From the NCBI RefSeq assembly GCF_028583425.1, contig NC_072801.1, positions 64,061,766-64,125,765 of the forward strand: DNA of 64,000 nt, read 5' to 3'. Position numbers and translations under genes: made by a program. The stretch is from Eublepharis macularius. Taxonomy: Eukaryota > Chordata > Lepidosauria > Squamata > Eublepharidae. Below the pieces are notes generated by a model. The model ran no database searches, was not told where the DNA came from, and saw nothing but the letters and a program-made list of their open reading frames with translations. Shown one piece after another: positions 25,205 through 39,419 of this stretch (positions within the stretch are counted from its first letter, which is position 1; every line of letters starts with the position of its first letter).

Positions 25205-25580
25205 ACCAGCCGGCGCCCAGGGCAACCCTAGTTCGACCCCTCATGCACAGCGCACGCACGTGTGCTCCCGGCGCTGCGTGATGACATCATTTTGGTGATG
25301 TCATCACGCAGGGCAGAGTGGCAGAGGCAGCGTGCAGGGCTGGGAAGCTGCCCGTGCCATTTGCCTCCCCACAGGCGAATGGCGTGGGCGGCCTCGCAGC
25401 CCCCCGCACTGCCTTTTGCCTGTCCTGTGGTGCAGGTGAAAGGCAGTGCTGGGGGCTGTGAGGCTGCCCGTGCTGCCGCCCGCGCACTCCCAGCAGCTGG
25501 CAGCTGCTCCCGGCACCCCCTCCCTGGCAGCGCCGGGGGCAGACTACCACCCCTGCCCCCCTTGATCCGGCCCTGACTTC
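25205..25580. repeat. CpG-rich repeat with a TGATGACATCA palindrome
   Basis: The stretch contains CTGCGTGATGACATCAT and its mirror ATGATGTCATCACGCAG separated by a short gap, then GC-rich sequence. Similar GTGATGTCAC/GTGACGTCATCAC stretches at 62390-62500 suggest an interspersed family. It does not look like a promoter of a neighbouring gene. Confidence 0.5.
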
Positions 25581-25789
25581 GCGTGAACCTAATAGTAAAG
25601 TGGCTGACTCATGACAATCACAAAAAGCAGAAAAACTGGCCCACCCATGGATAAGGTAAGGATTTCTGCATATTATGGTGTCTATCTAAGCATCAGAAAA
25701 AAACACAACTTCACAAATGAGAGCTGCTATAGCATAGTGATTAAGTAGCACAAAATGATGCTCAAGCAGTTTTTAAAAAGGGGGGTTGT

Positions 25790-25795
25790 TTTATT
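25790..25795 (-). terminator. Possible QPRT polyadenylation signal
   Basis: AATAAA on the minus strand lies about 450 bp past the QPRT stop codon. No nearer canonical signal was seen. Confidence 0.35.
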
Positions 25796-26245
25796 TGTTG
25801 GCCGCAAATCCTGCCTGCAGCAGGAGCAGAGGAGCCACCGAAGGAAATGATTACACATATTTTTAGTCTTGCCAGGTGATAAGCTGGATGCCATGTGCAC
25901 TTCTTTAGAAGGCCTGAAACTGAGAGCAGATGCAGCCCTATGCCTTCTGTACTGCTGCTCCGTTGGTCCCTTCTCTAGCCCTCAGCTCATAGTAGGCACG
26001 TCCTGTTTGCTGTCACAGGCAACAGTTATATCCCGCCTTTTGATCAAATTATGCTAAAATTATCAGTTGATGAGTCTGGCCAGAAGTGAAGTATCTGTAT
26101 CCCATTTCATATTTGGCTCCTTTTAAGCGTGGCGGCGCAATTTCCAAGTCCCAACCTAGCATACGCCATACAGAATGAATGCCACCCAACTCCAGTTCAA
26201 CAGACCTCCCGTCTATTTTTATGTCATGGCTGAACTTCCCCTTCT

Positions 26246-29781
<3,536 letters not shown>

Positions 29782-29852
29782 GGAAGCTAGGGAGGAGAAA
29801 TTATAAAAATACACTAAGCAAAAAAATTAATGAACTGTTCTATTTCATAGAT

Positions 29853-29992
29853 CGAGATGGGTACCCGTGTTAGTCTGTCTGTAGCAGTAGAAAAGATCAA
29901 GAGTCCAGTAGTACCTATAAAACTAACAAAATTTGTGGTAGGGTATGCGCTTTCATGAGCCACAGCTCACTTCTTCAGATACCACCATCCCA
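29853..29992 (+). mobile_element. Interspersed repeat (AACAAAATTTGTGGTAGG family)
   Basis: It begins GAGATGGGTACCCGTGTTAG and ends GAGCCACAGCTCACTTCTTC, with the 16-bp core AACAAAATTTGTGGTA. It shares its arms with the palindrome at 12235-12480. It lies just upstream of QPRT coding exon 1. Confidence 0.75.
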
Positions 29993-30804
29993 TCTCATGT
30001 TCAATTGTAGTGGTCTGGGGGGTCTCTGAGCTGCAAGCATGAATCACAGAAAGTCACATGACTGAGTCATGAGACAGGAAGAGGGGAAGTCACAATTTTT
30101 ACCCCTACCTTTGAAAAAGCCAGGACTATGGGAAACAGATCGAAAGAATTGGGGACAAGAATGCCAAGCACCATATTGTGGAACAAGCAAGCCAAGGGCC
30201 AGAGCAATGGAGGGATGCTCTCTACCCAATGTCTGACCTCCCCTGGCTGTTACACTGCTTTTCTCAGCATCTAAGCAAAGAGGAACAGGAGGCATGCCTC
30301 CTGTGCATCAGGTCCTTTCAAAAGAGCAAAACAACGGCAGATTTATAAGGAGCTGAGACTCATGAGAAGGACCTGGCCTATGAACTGAAAACCATTGTCC
30401 TACTACATCTATTCCTACTGGGAGGATCAGATCCTGAATTTATTTAGTTATTTTTCAGCCCCCCCGCTTACTTATATGAAATCCAGGGGAAAGTGGCATG
30501 TGATTATGTTTGGGTCCCGTTTGGCTGGAGGTTACAAATTACCAGTTGTCCCCACAGTTAGAGACGTCGCTTGAAAAGATTTAAAACAGCCATCATGCCA
30601 CCAGTCGTTATGTTACAAAAAAGTCATGGAGTAGTGAATTCACACCCTTGCTCACTACTCTGGGACTTTTAAATCAGTAATAAAGATTCTGTTGTTACCA
30701 TTACTTCTAAATTTTGTTCAAACGCTCTTGTTCACAAACACACGTATAATCTGTTTACAGCATACACTTGCTTTTTCTTTTTATGTTTGTTCAGTAATTC
30801 TCAT
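29993..30804. other. Upstream of QPRT coding exon, nothing recognised
   Basis: I see no exon or named repeat. It is probably part of the QPRT 5' intron. Confidence 0.35.
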
Positions 30805-31070
30805 GTTATGTTCTCCTCCCTATAATACTGCCCTCCTATCTGAGTAAAAAGCCTGTTTGAATAATTCGGTTTTGCATTGTTTGTGGAAAGCAAAGAGCGT
30901 GGAGGCTCTCCTGACCTCCTCAGGCAGGCCATTCCATAGGCTAGGGGCCACCACAGAGAAAGCCCGTGTATGGGTTGCTGTTGATTTCACCCATGTGTAG
31001 GCTGGCACCTGCAAGAGACCCTGTTTATCCAGGTACTGGTCCTTGATTTCATTTATATATGATCAGGGCT
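30805..31070 (-). mobile_element. L2/CR1-type LINE fragment, C-terminus of ORF2
   Basis: A minus-strand frame (30820-31014) reads TRAFSVVAPSLWNGLPEEVR, then TLFAFHKQCKTELF, the hallmark tail of L2/CR1-clade reverse transcriptase proteins. Confidence 0.75.
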
Positions 31071-31616
31071 ACAGCTGCCTTCAATTCTTGATTCATAAAC
31101 GGTAGTGTCATTTCACAAAAAGTCCTAGATGGGGGCACCTCCCTGACATCTCCAGTCTCCTGTCTTTAGTCAACTGCTCCTGATGAGTGCACAAGATACG
31201 GATTGCCAACAGGAATCAGCTTTGTAGCTCTGGTCTGCAGGATAAAGGGCAAAATTAACTTTTATCCTGCACAGGCTGACTTTGTTAAGTAAACTCCACA
31301 GAAAGAAACACCCACTATTTTGTTATATTTTTAATTCATTCAAACTTTCAGCACCCCCCTAATGATAGATGAAGTGTGGATGGGTGTCCCCCTCTCCAAG
31401 GCTTGAAAGCCAAATCGTAAAAGTAACTTAAAAATACAGCTTATGAAACACGGTAACTAACTGCCTCCAACCCAGCAAAACTAAAACTCCAAAGAAAAAC
31501 GAGTTGCAATTCTAACTAGCCTTGAGCAGCTAAAAATGAATAGACAAGGTAGTCTGTGTGGGATTTTTATTTTATCACACACACGACATTCTGAAAAAAG
31601 AGGCACTGGTGCTTAC

Positions 31617-31720
31617 CTGAAGATCCTGGCTCCCGAACCCTCCTTTTCAACTTATTCTCTAGTTCAACTGGTTACACAAAACGAATTGCCTGAATTCCTG
31701 AGGGGTGGGAGGCTGCAGGG
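31617..31720 (-). other. Candidate noncoding first exon of QPRT
   Basis: A strong donor, TCTTCAG followed by gtaagc, lies on the minus strand with its last exonic base at 31617. It is 1.8 kb upstream of the acceptor at 29786. The 5' limit is unknown and no TATA box or CpG island is obvious. This is an inference from splice sites alone. Confidence 0.25.
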
Positions 31721-32216
31721 TGAGGGGTGGGATTAGGGCTACGGTGATTTTTAGCACTTTGGACTCAGGCTTTTTCCTGTATAAACAGTCACTCCGCCTT
31801 ATGCACGGGTCAAATGACTAGTCACTAGAGGTATATGTCACCTCCTTTCCAAGGCATATAGAGATCTGCTGATTTTTCTGGAGGACCTTTGGAAAGCATT
31901 AAAACATAGGGGGAGGGGGTTGGTTGCTCACAAGGGATTGTCTCCAAATAGCAGAATTTCAGAAAAAAATAAAGAAGAATTACGTATACATCACAAGGCA
32001 GGTACTGTTATTCCAACGTATGCATTTACTGAATTATGTTTCTCCAAGCAATCTTCACATTTGGTCATATAAGCAAACCAGCTCCAGGCTGGGAAATTCC
32101 TGGAGAGATTTGGGGGGGCAGAGCCTGGAGAGGGCAGGGTTTGGGGAGGGGTGGAACTGTAGAGTTAAGATTTAATATTCTTTCTTATAAGGGTTTCATA
32201 GAATTTTATACTTTTA

Positions 32217-32448
32217 TTAGGGTTGCCAGATCCAAGTTGGGAAATTCCTGGCGATCTGGGGAATGAAACCTGGAGAAACCTGGAGAAAGTGGGATTTGGG
32301 GAGGGAAAGGACCTTGGCATGGCATAATTCCATAGAGTCCACCCGCCAAAGTAGCCATTTTCTCCAGGTGAACTGATCTCTGTGGCCTGGAGACCAGTTG
32401 TAATTCCGGGAGATCTCCAGCCACTACCTGTAGGCTGGCAACCCTAAC
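32217..32448 (+). mobile_element. MITE-like repeat with GTTGCCA termini, fullest copy
   Basis: It starts AGGGTTGCCAGATCCAAGTT and ends GTAGGCTGGCAACCCTAA. Inner segments are ACCTTGGCATGGCATAAT, GTAGCCATTTTCTCCAG and AATTCCGGGAGATCTCCAG. A partial copy lies just left, at 32082-32165. The terminal TTAGGG/CCCTAA symmetry supports a DNA element. Confidence 0.75.
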
Positions 32449-33097
32449 TTTTATACACATATATTCTTAGAATGAATTAATAGTGCAAAGTGCCTTTTTG
32501 CAACCCCCCTTCTCTCTTTTTTTTCACTCATTGTTCAACTTTTGCTGAAGGCTGTTTTCAGAGAGAGACAGAACATAACCAAGGCCGAAAATGTTTCTCT
32601 TTTCTCAGTTGCTTAGGAAACTTAAGATAAGGCCACATTCTTTGAGCTACTGTCGGCAAGAGAAGGGAGAAATAGACACAACAAGAAGAGGACATTCACT
32701 GTATCCATAACTCTTGATTCTAAAGTTTGGAAGTCAGCAAAAGTGAGAAATTCAAAGTCAGCAAAAGGATAGTGACCAAATAAGGGGAACAGAAAGCTAC
32801 ATAGATAGATGCAATATGGCGAGACTAGCTAAGAGAACTGAGTAGTAGCCAATTAAAATAACTATAGAAATCAAATGTATGTAAAGGACCAGTTGCAAAT
32901 TGTTCAGCAGGTAATTCCTTTTGTACTAGAAAAATGTCTTTAAAACTGCTTGTAAGATTTATGTTCTTTGGTACACTTAGCTCTTTATTGAAGCTGTATC
33001 CAATATTGCAATATTCAATATAATCATTGAAAAGAAGCACTTGTCTGTCTCCTCCTTTTGCTCTGAAGAATCTGGGTAAGGGCAGAAGGGCACCTTT

Positions 33098-33232
33098 TGT
33101 GTAACAGAACCTCAGCAGGGTTTAATGCTATCAAGCCCACCCTCCAAAACTGGGGTTTTCTCCAGAAATGCCTGGAGACCAGCTGCAATTCTGAGAGATC
33201 TCCAGTCACTACCTGGAGGTTGAGAAACCTAA
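33098..33232 (+). mobile_element. Partial copies of the GTTGCCA-terminal repeat
   Basis: ACCTCAGCAGGGTTTAATGC through ATCTCCAGTCACTACCTGG is present. Another rearranged fragment lies at 33886-34012. Confidence 0.6.
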
Positions 33233-34033
33233 AAGTCTTTTGTGGGAAAGTAATTTTCCTCTGTGTGAGAGAGAGAAAAAAAGAAAGAGAAAGATCTTCA
33301 AAGACTGTTAAGAAGATTACCAAGAGGCCTGGAGAAAAATGTCTTTTACCTTTAACAAAGGCATAAGCATAGCACCCCCATACTCAGGTTTGTGATGTTT
33401 TTGTTACAGACTCCCACATTGGGAAGAGAAGGAGCTGTTTTCCTTAAGCAGGAGAAGGGGTGAGAGGTTGGGACATGTCCTCATGTGAGAGGGATTCATT
33501 TTCCTTAAATGAAGGAGGGGGGCAGTCCAACTTCAAATTGTTGACATAGTTCACAGTAGTAGGCCTTGTTTGCCAGGCACCAAATAGCCCACGTGGAAAA
33601 TAGCCCAGTGGAAAAGCCCACGGCTTTTCCACTGGGATAGATTTTCTCATCGTTGTCATCTTTCACTTTAGTCATGGTTTGAGGACATCAGTCAAACAAC
33701 AGGTCATGCAGAAATTAGTAATCCATGGTTCACCAGATCAGATTAGAACCAAAGGCCCTCTCCTCCCACCTGAGAATTTTACCTTGCCAGCATGTCTTGC
33801 CACTGGTCCGTTTCTATTGTCCATAATTCAAAAAAGGGGGCAAAGGGCTGCACAGCAAATGAAAACTCTCTCTCAATGGCAAGGCATATGGTTGCCAACC
33901 TCCAGGTGGTGGTGGGTGGAAATGTCCTGGAATTACAACTGCCCCCAGTTGTAATTCCAGGATTTTCCAGTTTTAAACTCCAGGATTTTCCCAACCTGAG
34001 GCTGGCAACAACCTGGTGGTGATGGAAAATGAC

Positions 34034-34227
34034 AAGTCATAGCTCACTTATGGCAACCCCAGCTGGAGTTTTCAAGTCAACAGACTAACAGAGGTGGTTT
34101 GACATTGCCTGCCTCTGCATAGCAATCCTAGTCGTCGTTGGAGGTCTCCCATCCAATTACTAATCAAGCCCGACCCTGCTTAGCTTCCAAGATTTGGTTT
34201 GCCTGGGCTATCCAGCTCAGGACAATT
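34034..34227 (-). mobile_element. 5S rRNA-derived SINE
   Basis: On the minus strand AAGCTAAGCAGGGTCGGGCT and TAGTAATTGGATGGGAGACC match the 5S rRNA internal control region, followed by the shared tail GGCAATGTCAAACCACCTC. Confidence 0.85.
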
Positions 34228-34989
34228 AAACACTTATGCAAGGTAAAATTCTCAGATGTGAGGAGGGGCCCTTTACCAATATAGCAAAACATCACTACAT
34301 GATATCTTATGCATGCACATGCACACACATTTGAAACTACTGTTTAAATTCTGGATTTCCCCAGACCGCGGAAAACAAGAAAACTTTGTTGCAAAAAGGC
34401 CACAGGGTGGAAGTAACCTGGGTAGGATGCAAGAAATAAGCACCTTATGCACTTTCCTGCCCTATCAGTTCTACTAAGTGGTTTTCTAGCAAGACCCTTC
34501 CGCCTGGCAGCCTTGCCAGAGCCATTTCTGAGTACTTGCCTATTCACCATTGGGTGCTGAAGAGGATGAATGTTTTGTGTATTCAGTGCCTCAGTGCTGA
34601 CTGGAGAAAAGAAGCTGAGATGCTGCATTTCTATCCAGCCTGTACCTCCAGCAGTCGAGCTGTGACTGTGAATTCAGAATATTATTATTAATAATGTTAA
34701 TTGTTCAATCAATTGTTGTTGTTAACAGTACAATGCAATACATATTCGAGAGGGCTTTTTATTCAAGAGGGTTGTACCATAAGGAAGTGCTCTCAAAAGA
34801 GATGCGTAAGAAAAGAGATGTGGCTGTATGATCCTACTGGATAGTTTCCATGTGGTTTCATATGCCAGTGTTAGGATGCTCTCTTTTAGAATTTCTTCAA
34901 CTCTGGATTGGATTCTTGTTAGTTTAAATCACTGCAAATGTGCACTTCTTTACCCTATTACACTTTTTATTGAAATCTGTTTGAAATGG

Positions 34990-35078
34990 GACTCCACTGA
35001 CTCTGTTCTGTAATCCGCCTAGAGTCTCATTGAGAAAGGCGGACTGCCAATAACATAAGAACAACAACAACCTGACTA
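34990..35078 (+). mobile_element. LINE/SINE 3' tail of L2 type
   Basis: TGTAATCCGCCTAGAGTC, then AAAGGCGGACTGCCAATAAC and an AAC-rich end, resemble the 3' tail shared by L2-clade LINEs and dependent SINEs. Confidence 0.45.
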
Positions 35079-35214
35079 CGAGTTCAGAATACTTATAAAG
35101 AAACCAATTTCGTTTTTTCTTTTCCTGCAAAAAGGCCGAGCTTTCCGAAAAAGTTTCCTTGGGAATAGTACTCCTTTTTTCGGTATTTGCATCTGATCGG
35201 ACGCCCTCTGAGCC

Positions 35215-35428
35215 TGTCAATCTGCCCCCTCCCGCCTCCCTTCTTTTTCAGCGATTGGTCACATCTTCCCTCTCGCCCGAAAATCTCGAACGTTGATTGG
35301 GCCATAGGTGATTTTTTTCCCCTCCTGCTGTCCAAATAGAATCCACTTCCGTGCCCGCCGTTGATTGGCAGGGAGGGGGCGGCCTCTGTGCCGAACGGGT
35401 TCGCAAGCGCCACGGGCCGCCGCTTGTC
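35215..35428 (+). promoter_or_regulatory. CCAAT promoter of the zinc-finger/DCTPP1 gene
   Basis: Three inverted CCAAT boxes (ATTGG) lie at 35254-35258, 35296-35300 and 35364-35368, with an ETS-like ACTTCCG at 35345. The CpG-rich stretch continues into the first exon at 35429. No comparable promoter is seen beside the conserved DCTPP1 exon at 37234-37361, so this is the best candidate promoter for the whole gene. Confidence 0.65.
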
Positions 35429-35695
35429 ATGGCATCTCCCGCGGCTCAGCCGCCGACCAAGAAGGGCAGGCGGATGCAGAAGTACCGCGAGGAGTGGGAA
35501 AAGGAGTTCGGCTGGCTGTGCAAGGTGGAGGGCAACGCGCTGAAAGCTCGCTGCAGCGCTTGCAACAGGGACTTCTCCATTTCGCACGGGGGGGTGTGCG
35601 ACGTGAAGCAGCACGCGGCGGGAGGGGGGCACATGCGCAGCATTCGAATGCAGCACCAGAAGCGAGCCGCGGCGGTGTCGCCGGAAGCTGAGCAG
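35429..35695 (+). CDS. BED/hAT-type zinc-finger exon
   Basis: This 89-codon exon reads MASPAAQPPTKKGRR, then KYREEWEKEFGWLCKVEG, then a C-x2-C-x16-H-x5-H finger (C42, C45, H62, H68 around CSACNRDFSISHGG and DVKQHAAGGGH). That layout is typical of the N-terminal finger of hAT-transposase-derived proteins. It ends EAEQ at a CAG/gtggag donor, which is weak at +5 and +6. Past the donor the frame runs into a SINE-like sequence, so the exon almost certainly stops here. It is probably a DNA-binding or protein-binding module of transposase origin; no transposase catalytic domain follows. It could also be a separate small gene. Confidence 0.75.
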
Positions 35696-38600
35696 GTGGA
35701 GTATCTCTGTGCTTTCGAAACATGCATCATATTTTATCCTGCCCTCCTTCCTCCAAAGGAGCACAGGTGCTTCTTTCTTTCCTCTTTTAGCTGCACAACG
35801 AGAGTGCCTAGCCCAAGCAAGCTTCCAGGGCAGAGTTAGGATTTGAACTAGGAACCTAATCTGATGCTCTCTGGCAGTTAGCCGGTGCCGGCTGTGCCCT
35901 GAGCCATAGTCTCTTCCAAAGCAGAAATAGTCCTCATATGGGCTTCCTTACCCTGCCTCATTGTCCCCCCTGACTAGCAAGGGCTCCCCAGGCTTTCTCA
36001 ACACCAGGTGCCTGGGATCTTTTAATGCTGAGATTGTATGCAAAGCAGGTGTGCTTCCACACGGCCACAGGCCTTCCCCGTGATTTCTTCACACAAGCCT
36101 GTATTGGAAAAGGCAGCTTTGACTCTTGAAAGTTTTTACTCTGAAAATCTTGTTGGTCTCTTGTTGCTCTCAGCTGGACACAAATCCTGCTGTTAATCCA
36201 TGCAACGGAGGGACAGACACAAATATGCCGGATGCATCATCCCCAGGATATGCGATCACTGGCTTGTGAGTAGGAAGCTAGGGAGGGAGGGACCCTGGGT
36301 GCGCACTCCATGCTCATAAGCTAGCACTTGTGCATCAGCAGGGGACAGGCCCAGAATGCTCATTTCCTCATCTATATGCATTGATTTCAGAATGCATAGT
36401 GTTGAGCATGCCCTGACCAGGATTGCCCAGGTAAGCCTGATCTCGTCAGATCTCAGAAGCTAAGCAGGATTGGCCTTGGTTAGTAATTGGATGGGAGACC
36501 TCCAACAAAGACCAGGGTTGCAGAAGCAGGCAATGGCAAACCACCTCTGTTAGTCTCTTGCCATGAAAACCCTGCCAGGGTTGCCATAAGTCAGCTAAGA
36601 CTTGAGGACACTCTCCACAGTGTTGAGCATAGAGGGCTTCAGTAGTAAGAGAAAGGCACTCTGTGCAAGTTCAGGAACACGCCCTTCCTTAAAGAGCAAA
36701 ATTCTAGGCCAGTAACTCTTTAAAGACCGACAAGACTTTCAGTATATAATTTTTTAAAGAGTCAAAGCTGTGACAGAGGGAGCCTTGACTCTCAAAGGCT
36801 TATGACCTGGAAGTCTTGTTGAACTGTGTGAAAGTGCGAGATGGGTTCTGGCATGTGTGTGTTTCTATCACTGAAGATGTGTCTGTTTCAAAGGCGGGCG
36901 GGCGGGTAATCTTGGGCAGGTGGATGGGGCAGTTCAGAACTTGGTGGTCTCTGGGCATAATGTTGCCCACACAAAACGGTAGAATGGCAGGTCTTTAAAG
37001 CAAACAGTGATATGGGATTGGCCCTCTAGTGTTGCCCAGAATAAGGAAGATCGTGGGCTGTGACAATAGTGCCGTAGCGTACTCTTTTCTGTCTGGAAGT
37101 CCCAGGGGCACAGGAAGCAGGGGTCAGTGCCTCACCTACAAGGCTACCTGCTCTTCAGTTTTAAACTGACAGTGAAGGTTCTTCATTCCTCTGTTAAAAT
37201 GAAGGTTTGCATTGCTGTTATTTCCCTCACCAGGCGCTATGCTCTTCTGTCAGTCTCTTGGAGATAAAAGTAGAAAAAACAGATGAAGTGATGGCAGAAG
37301 ACGGGCCTGGAAATTCAACAAAGATGTTTCAGTTCAGTGCTGAGCCCACCCTGGAACACATGTAAGAGATTTCTTGTCCCTCTCCCCCCGCCCCTGCATT
37401 AGACCTCAATTCCAACCCATAAGCCCCTTTCACAAACCATTCTGGGAAGGCCGAATGTCCAGGGGGGGGGCCTTTCAGTGGGTGTTTCCCAGCCCACTGA
37501 CTTGCACATGTTGAAGAAGCGCAAAGCATGTACAGGAGCTCATAGAGCTCTTTTGCTGAAATGGGAAATCCCAAGAAAGGAGTTGGACTTTATTGTGGTG
37601 CTGTTTCCTTCCCTACATGAAAGACATGGACCGCTGCATTGGTCCACAGGAAAATGTAACAACAAAACCATGTAACACTTTGCTTGGTCTTGATATGAGG
37701 TAACACAACATGGTATTGCCTAACTTCTGCTGCTGGACTGCCCCTCGTTCGCTCAGTCTCTCCAGAATGGGGTATGGAGAGACTGTCCTATTACCTTACT
37801 CAGTTTCAGGGATGCCTGAAGCTTTATTTTTTCCTCTACTTCCAACTCTTCTAGATGCGCGCGCACACATTCTTGACCTCCATTCCTGGTCTAATGATCC
37901 TTTCTCCCCTCTCTCCCACAGTCGAAGCCTCCATTCTGCATTTTCTACTGAGCGGGGCTGGGGAAAGTACCACCAGCCTCGGAATCTGCTTCTTGCCCTC
38001 GTGGGCGAAGTGGGGGAAGTGGCCGAGCTCTTGTGAGTACTGGAACTGCTACTCAAAGCAGCACTCAAAGGCAGAACTTGGGAAGGGGCAGGGGGTGGAT
38101 GAAGGGGGGAGGCCTAAGGAAACATCCTTTGCCATTTTGTGTTTTCACGCTCCAGCGTGTTTTAATTTGGAAGGAGCCACAAGCCCAGAGGAGACAGGAG
38201 GTTTGTGGCCAGGAAATGCCTGAGCTTTAGTTGGTTTTAATTAAATAGATGGGCTGCTTTGCAAAAATCAAACTATTGCTCCATCAAAGTCAGTTTTGTC
38301 TAGTCAAATTGGCAGCAGCTCTTCAACGTCTTGGGTCAAGGACTTTCATATCACCCACTACATGATCCTTTTAACTGGAGATGGTAGGGATTGAACCTGG
38401 GACCTTCTGCATGCAAAACAGATGCTGTCCTATTGAGCCACAGTCTCACTGCTGGAATAAAGCATTTGCCTGAACTTAAATGGCAAAATACATGCATAGT
38501 GCCATCAGCTGTAAATTGTTCATTTGCATTTACATAGCCAAATTTTCCTGCCGTAAGCAGAGAAGCAAGAGGCTCTGCTTGTCCAGTCAAAATTTCTGTC

Positions 38601-39167
38601 TTTATCGTGAGGAAACCTTCCCACTTGTTCCCACCATATGCGTAATGTCCCACATGTTTGAAAACAGCAAGTTAATAAGAAAATGATACGTAGTCTGGTG
38701 CTCTTCAGGTGATGCCTTAGAGGAGACGGATCTTATGTAACAAATGCATAGCAGTTCCTTTTAAAGTTTTTTGTGGGGGTGACTTGAGCTATGATGAAGA
38801 ATGGGATCTGGGATAGAAGATGCAACTTCAAAATAGGGTCAAGCCAAGATAACCTCTTGGTTTTAAATATTATGCACTGCCTTTGGGGCTCATTGTAGCC
38901 TGGGTCTTTCCGAGTCTTCACACAGGTTTGTGTGTTCTCAGCCAGTGGCGGACTGAAGTCCCTGAAGGCCTACCAGGTTGGACAGCATCGGAACGAGAAG
39001 CCCTTTCAGATGAGCTCAGCGACGTCCTAATTTACTTGGTGGCTCTGGCAGACAAGTGCCACGTGGACCTTCCTTCTGCTGCCCTCCGTAAAATACAGAA
39101 GAACCACCTCAAATACCCAGCCGAGAAAGTCTACGGGTCATCCAAGAAGTACACAGAGTATCAGTAA
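35429..39167 (+). CDS. DCTPP1: DCTPP1, dCTP pyrophosphatase, predicted with an N-terminal zinc-finger extension
   Basis: DCTPP1 is an all-alpha MazG-type enzyme that hydrolyses dCTP and modified dCTPs to the monophosphate, cleaning the nucleotide pool. The conserved part is in three exons: 37234-37361, 37922-38032 and 38942-39167. They carry FQFSAEPTLE, then PRNLLLALVGEVGEVAEL (metal-binding Glu motif), then ELSDVLIYLVALADKCHVDL and the end SSKKYTEYQ. The first of these exons is open from acceptor caccag/GCG at 37234 in phase 0, which joins exactly to the phase-0 donor of the zinc-finger exon (35429-35695). The sum is 732 bp, or 243 residues, against 170 in human. The linker includes EIKVEKTDEV with a SUMO-consensus-like IKVE. 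An internal ATG at 37291 could start an ordinary short form. The enzyme identity is sure; the fusion is inferred from phase, the single upstream promoter and acceptor strength. Confidence 0.85.
35735..35905 (-). mobile_element. Diverged tRNA-derived SINE
   Basis: TTTATCCTGCCCTCCTTCCT, AGGGCAGAGTTAGGATTTGA and ACCTAATCTGATGCTCTC resemble the body and head of older tRNA SINEs in minus orientation. It sits in intron 1 of the fusion gene, directly after the donor. Confidence 0.5.
36174..36265 (+). other. Possible alternative exon derived from a repeat
   Basis: A 92-bp segment between a pyrimidine-rich acceptor (TTGTTGCTCTCAG) and a GTGAGT donor is open in the frame continuing from the zinc-finger exon. 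It would splice in phase only to a secondary acceptor at 37250. Its start (GGACACAAATCCTGCTGTT) comes from the common interspersed repeat ending CTGGACTCAAATCCTGCTG. It may be a repeat-derived exon or chance. Confidence 0.25.
36410..36618 (+). mobile_element. 5S rRNA-derived SINE with perfect target duplication
   Basis: CTGATCTCGTCAGATCTCAG, AAGCTAAGCAGGATTGG and TAGTAATTGGATGGGAGACC are 5S rRNA sequence, followed by the family tail. A perfect 12-bp duplication AGTGTTGAGCAT flanks it at 36398-36409 and 36619-36630. It lies in intron 1 of the zinc-finger/DCTPP1 gene. Confidence 0.95.
38340..38460 (-). mobile_element. tRNA-derived SINE fragment (CATGCAGAAGG type)
   Basis: On the minus strand GGCTCAATAGGACAGCATCT is A-box-like and CCCAGGTTCAATCCCTACC is B-box-like. 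A second, more diverged copy lies at 61130-61218. It lies in the last DCTPP1 intron. Confidence 0.6.
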
Positions 39168-39412
39168 TAGGTACTGCCGTTGCCGCTTCCTGAACAGGAA
39201 GAAAGAAACTTACCTGTGGCCTTGAAAGCTTCCTTGGATCTGGTCAGGAAGACTAAGGATGCTGTTGTGATTTTAGGCCTAATCCAAATGTGTCAGTTCC
39301 AAGCATGTCCCTCCCTCATTTTAGCCATTGTGGGATAAGTCCTGCTGTCTCATCAGTGTGTGATGGATTGGGAGGGGAAGTGTGTTGTGCTGCTGTTGCT
39401 TCCTGGGCTCTC

Positions 39413-39418
39413 ATTAAA
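39413..39418 (+). terminator. DCTPP1 polyadenylation signal ATTAAA
   Basis: ATTAAA lies 246 bp after the DCTPP1 stop and is followed by an A run and a GTCGTGTGCTC element. DCTPP1 and SEPTIN1 are convergent, with their likely signals about 1.2 kb apart. Confidence 0.55.
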
Positions 39419-39419
39419 A

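Noticed and set aside
35093-35764. 223-codon minus-strand ORF over the zinc-finger exon
   Set aside because: It is antisense to the finger exon and its promoter; the Arg/Pro-rich composition comes from GC-rich DNA.
36174-36265. Required second coding exon of the fusion gene
   Set aside because: It was first taken as necessary, but the stronger acceptor at 37234 joins the finger exon directly in phase 0, so this exon is at most optional.
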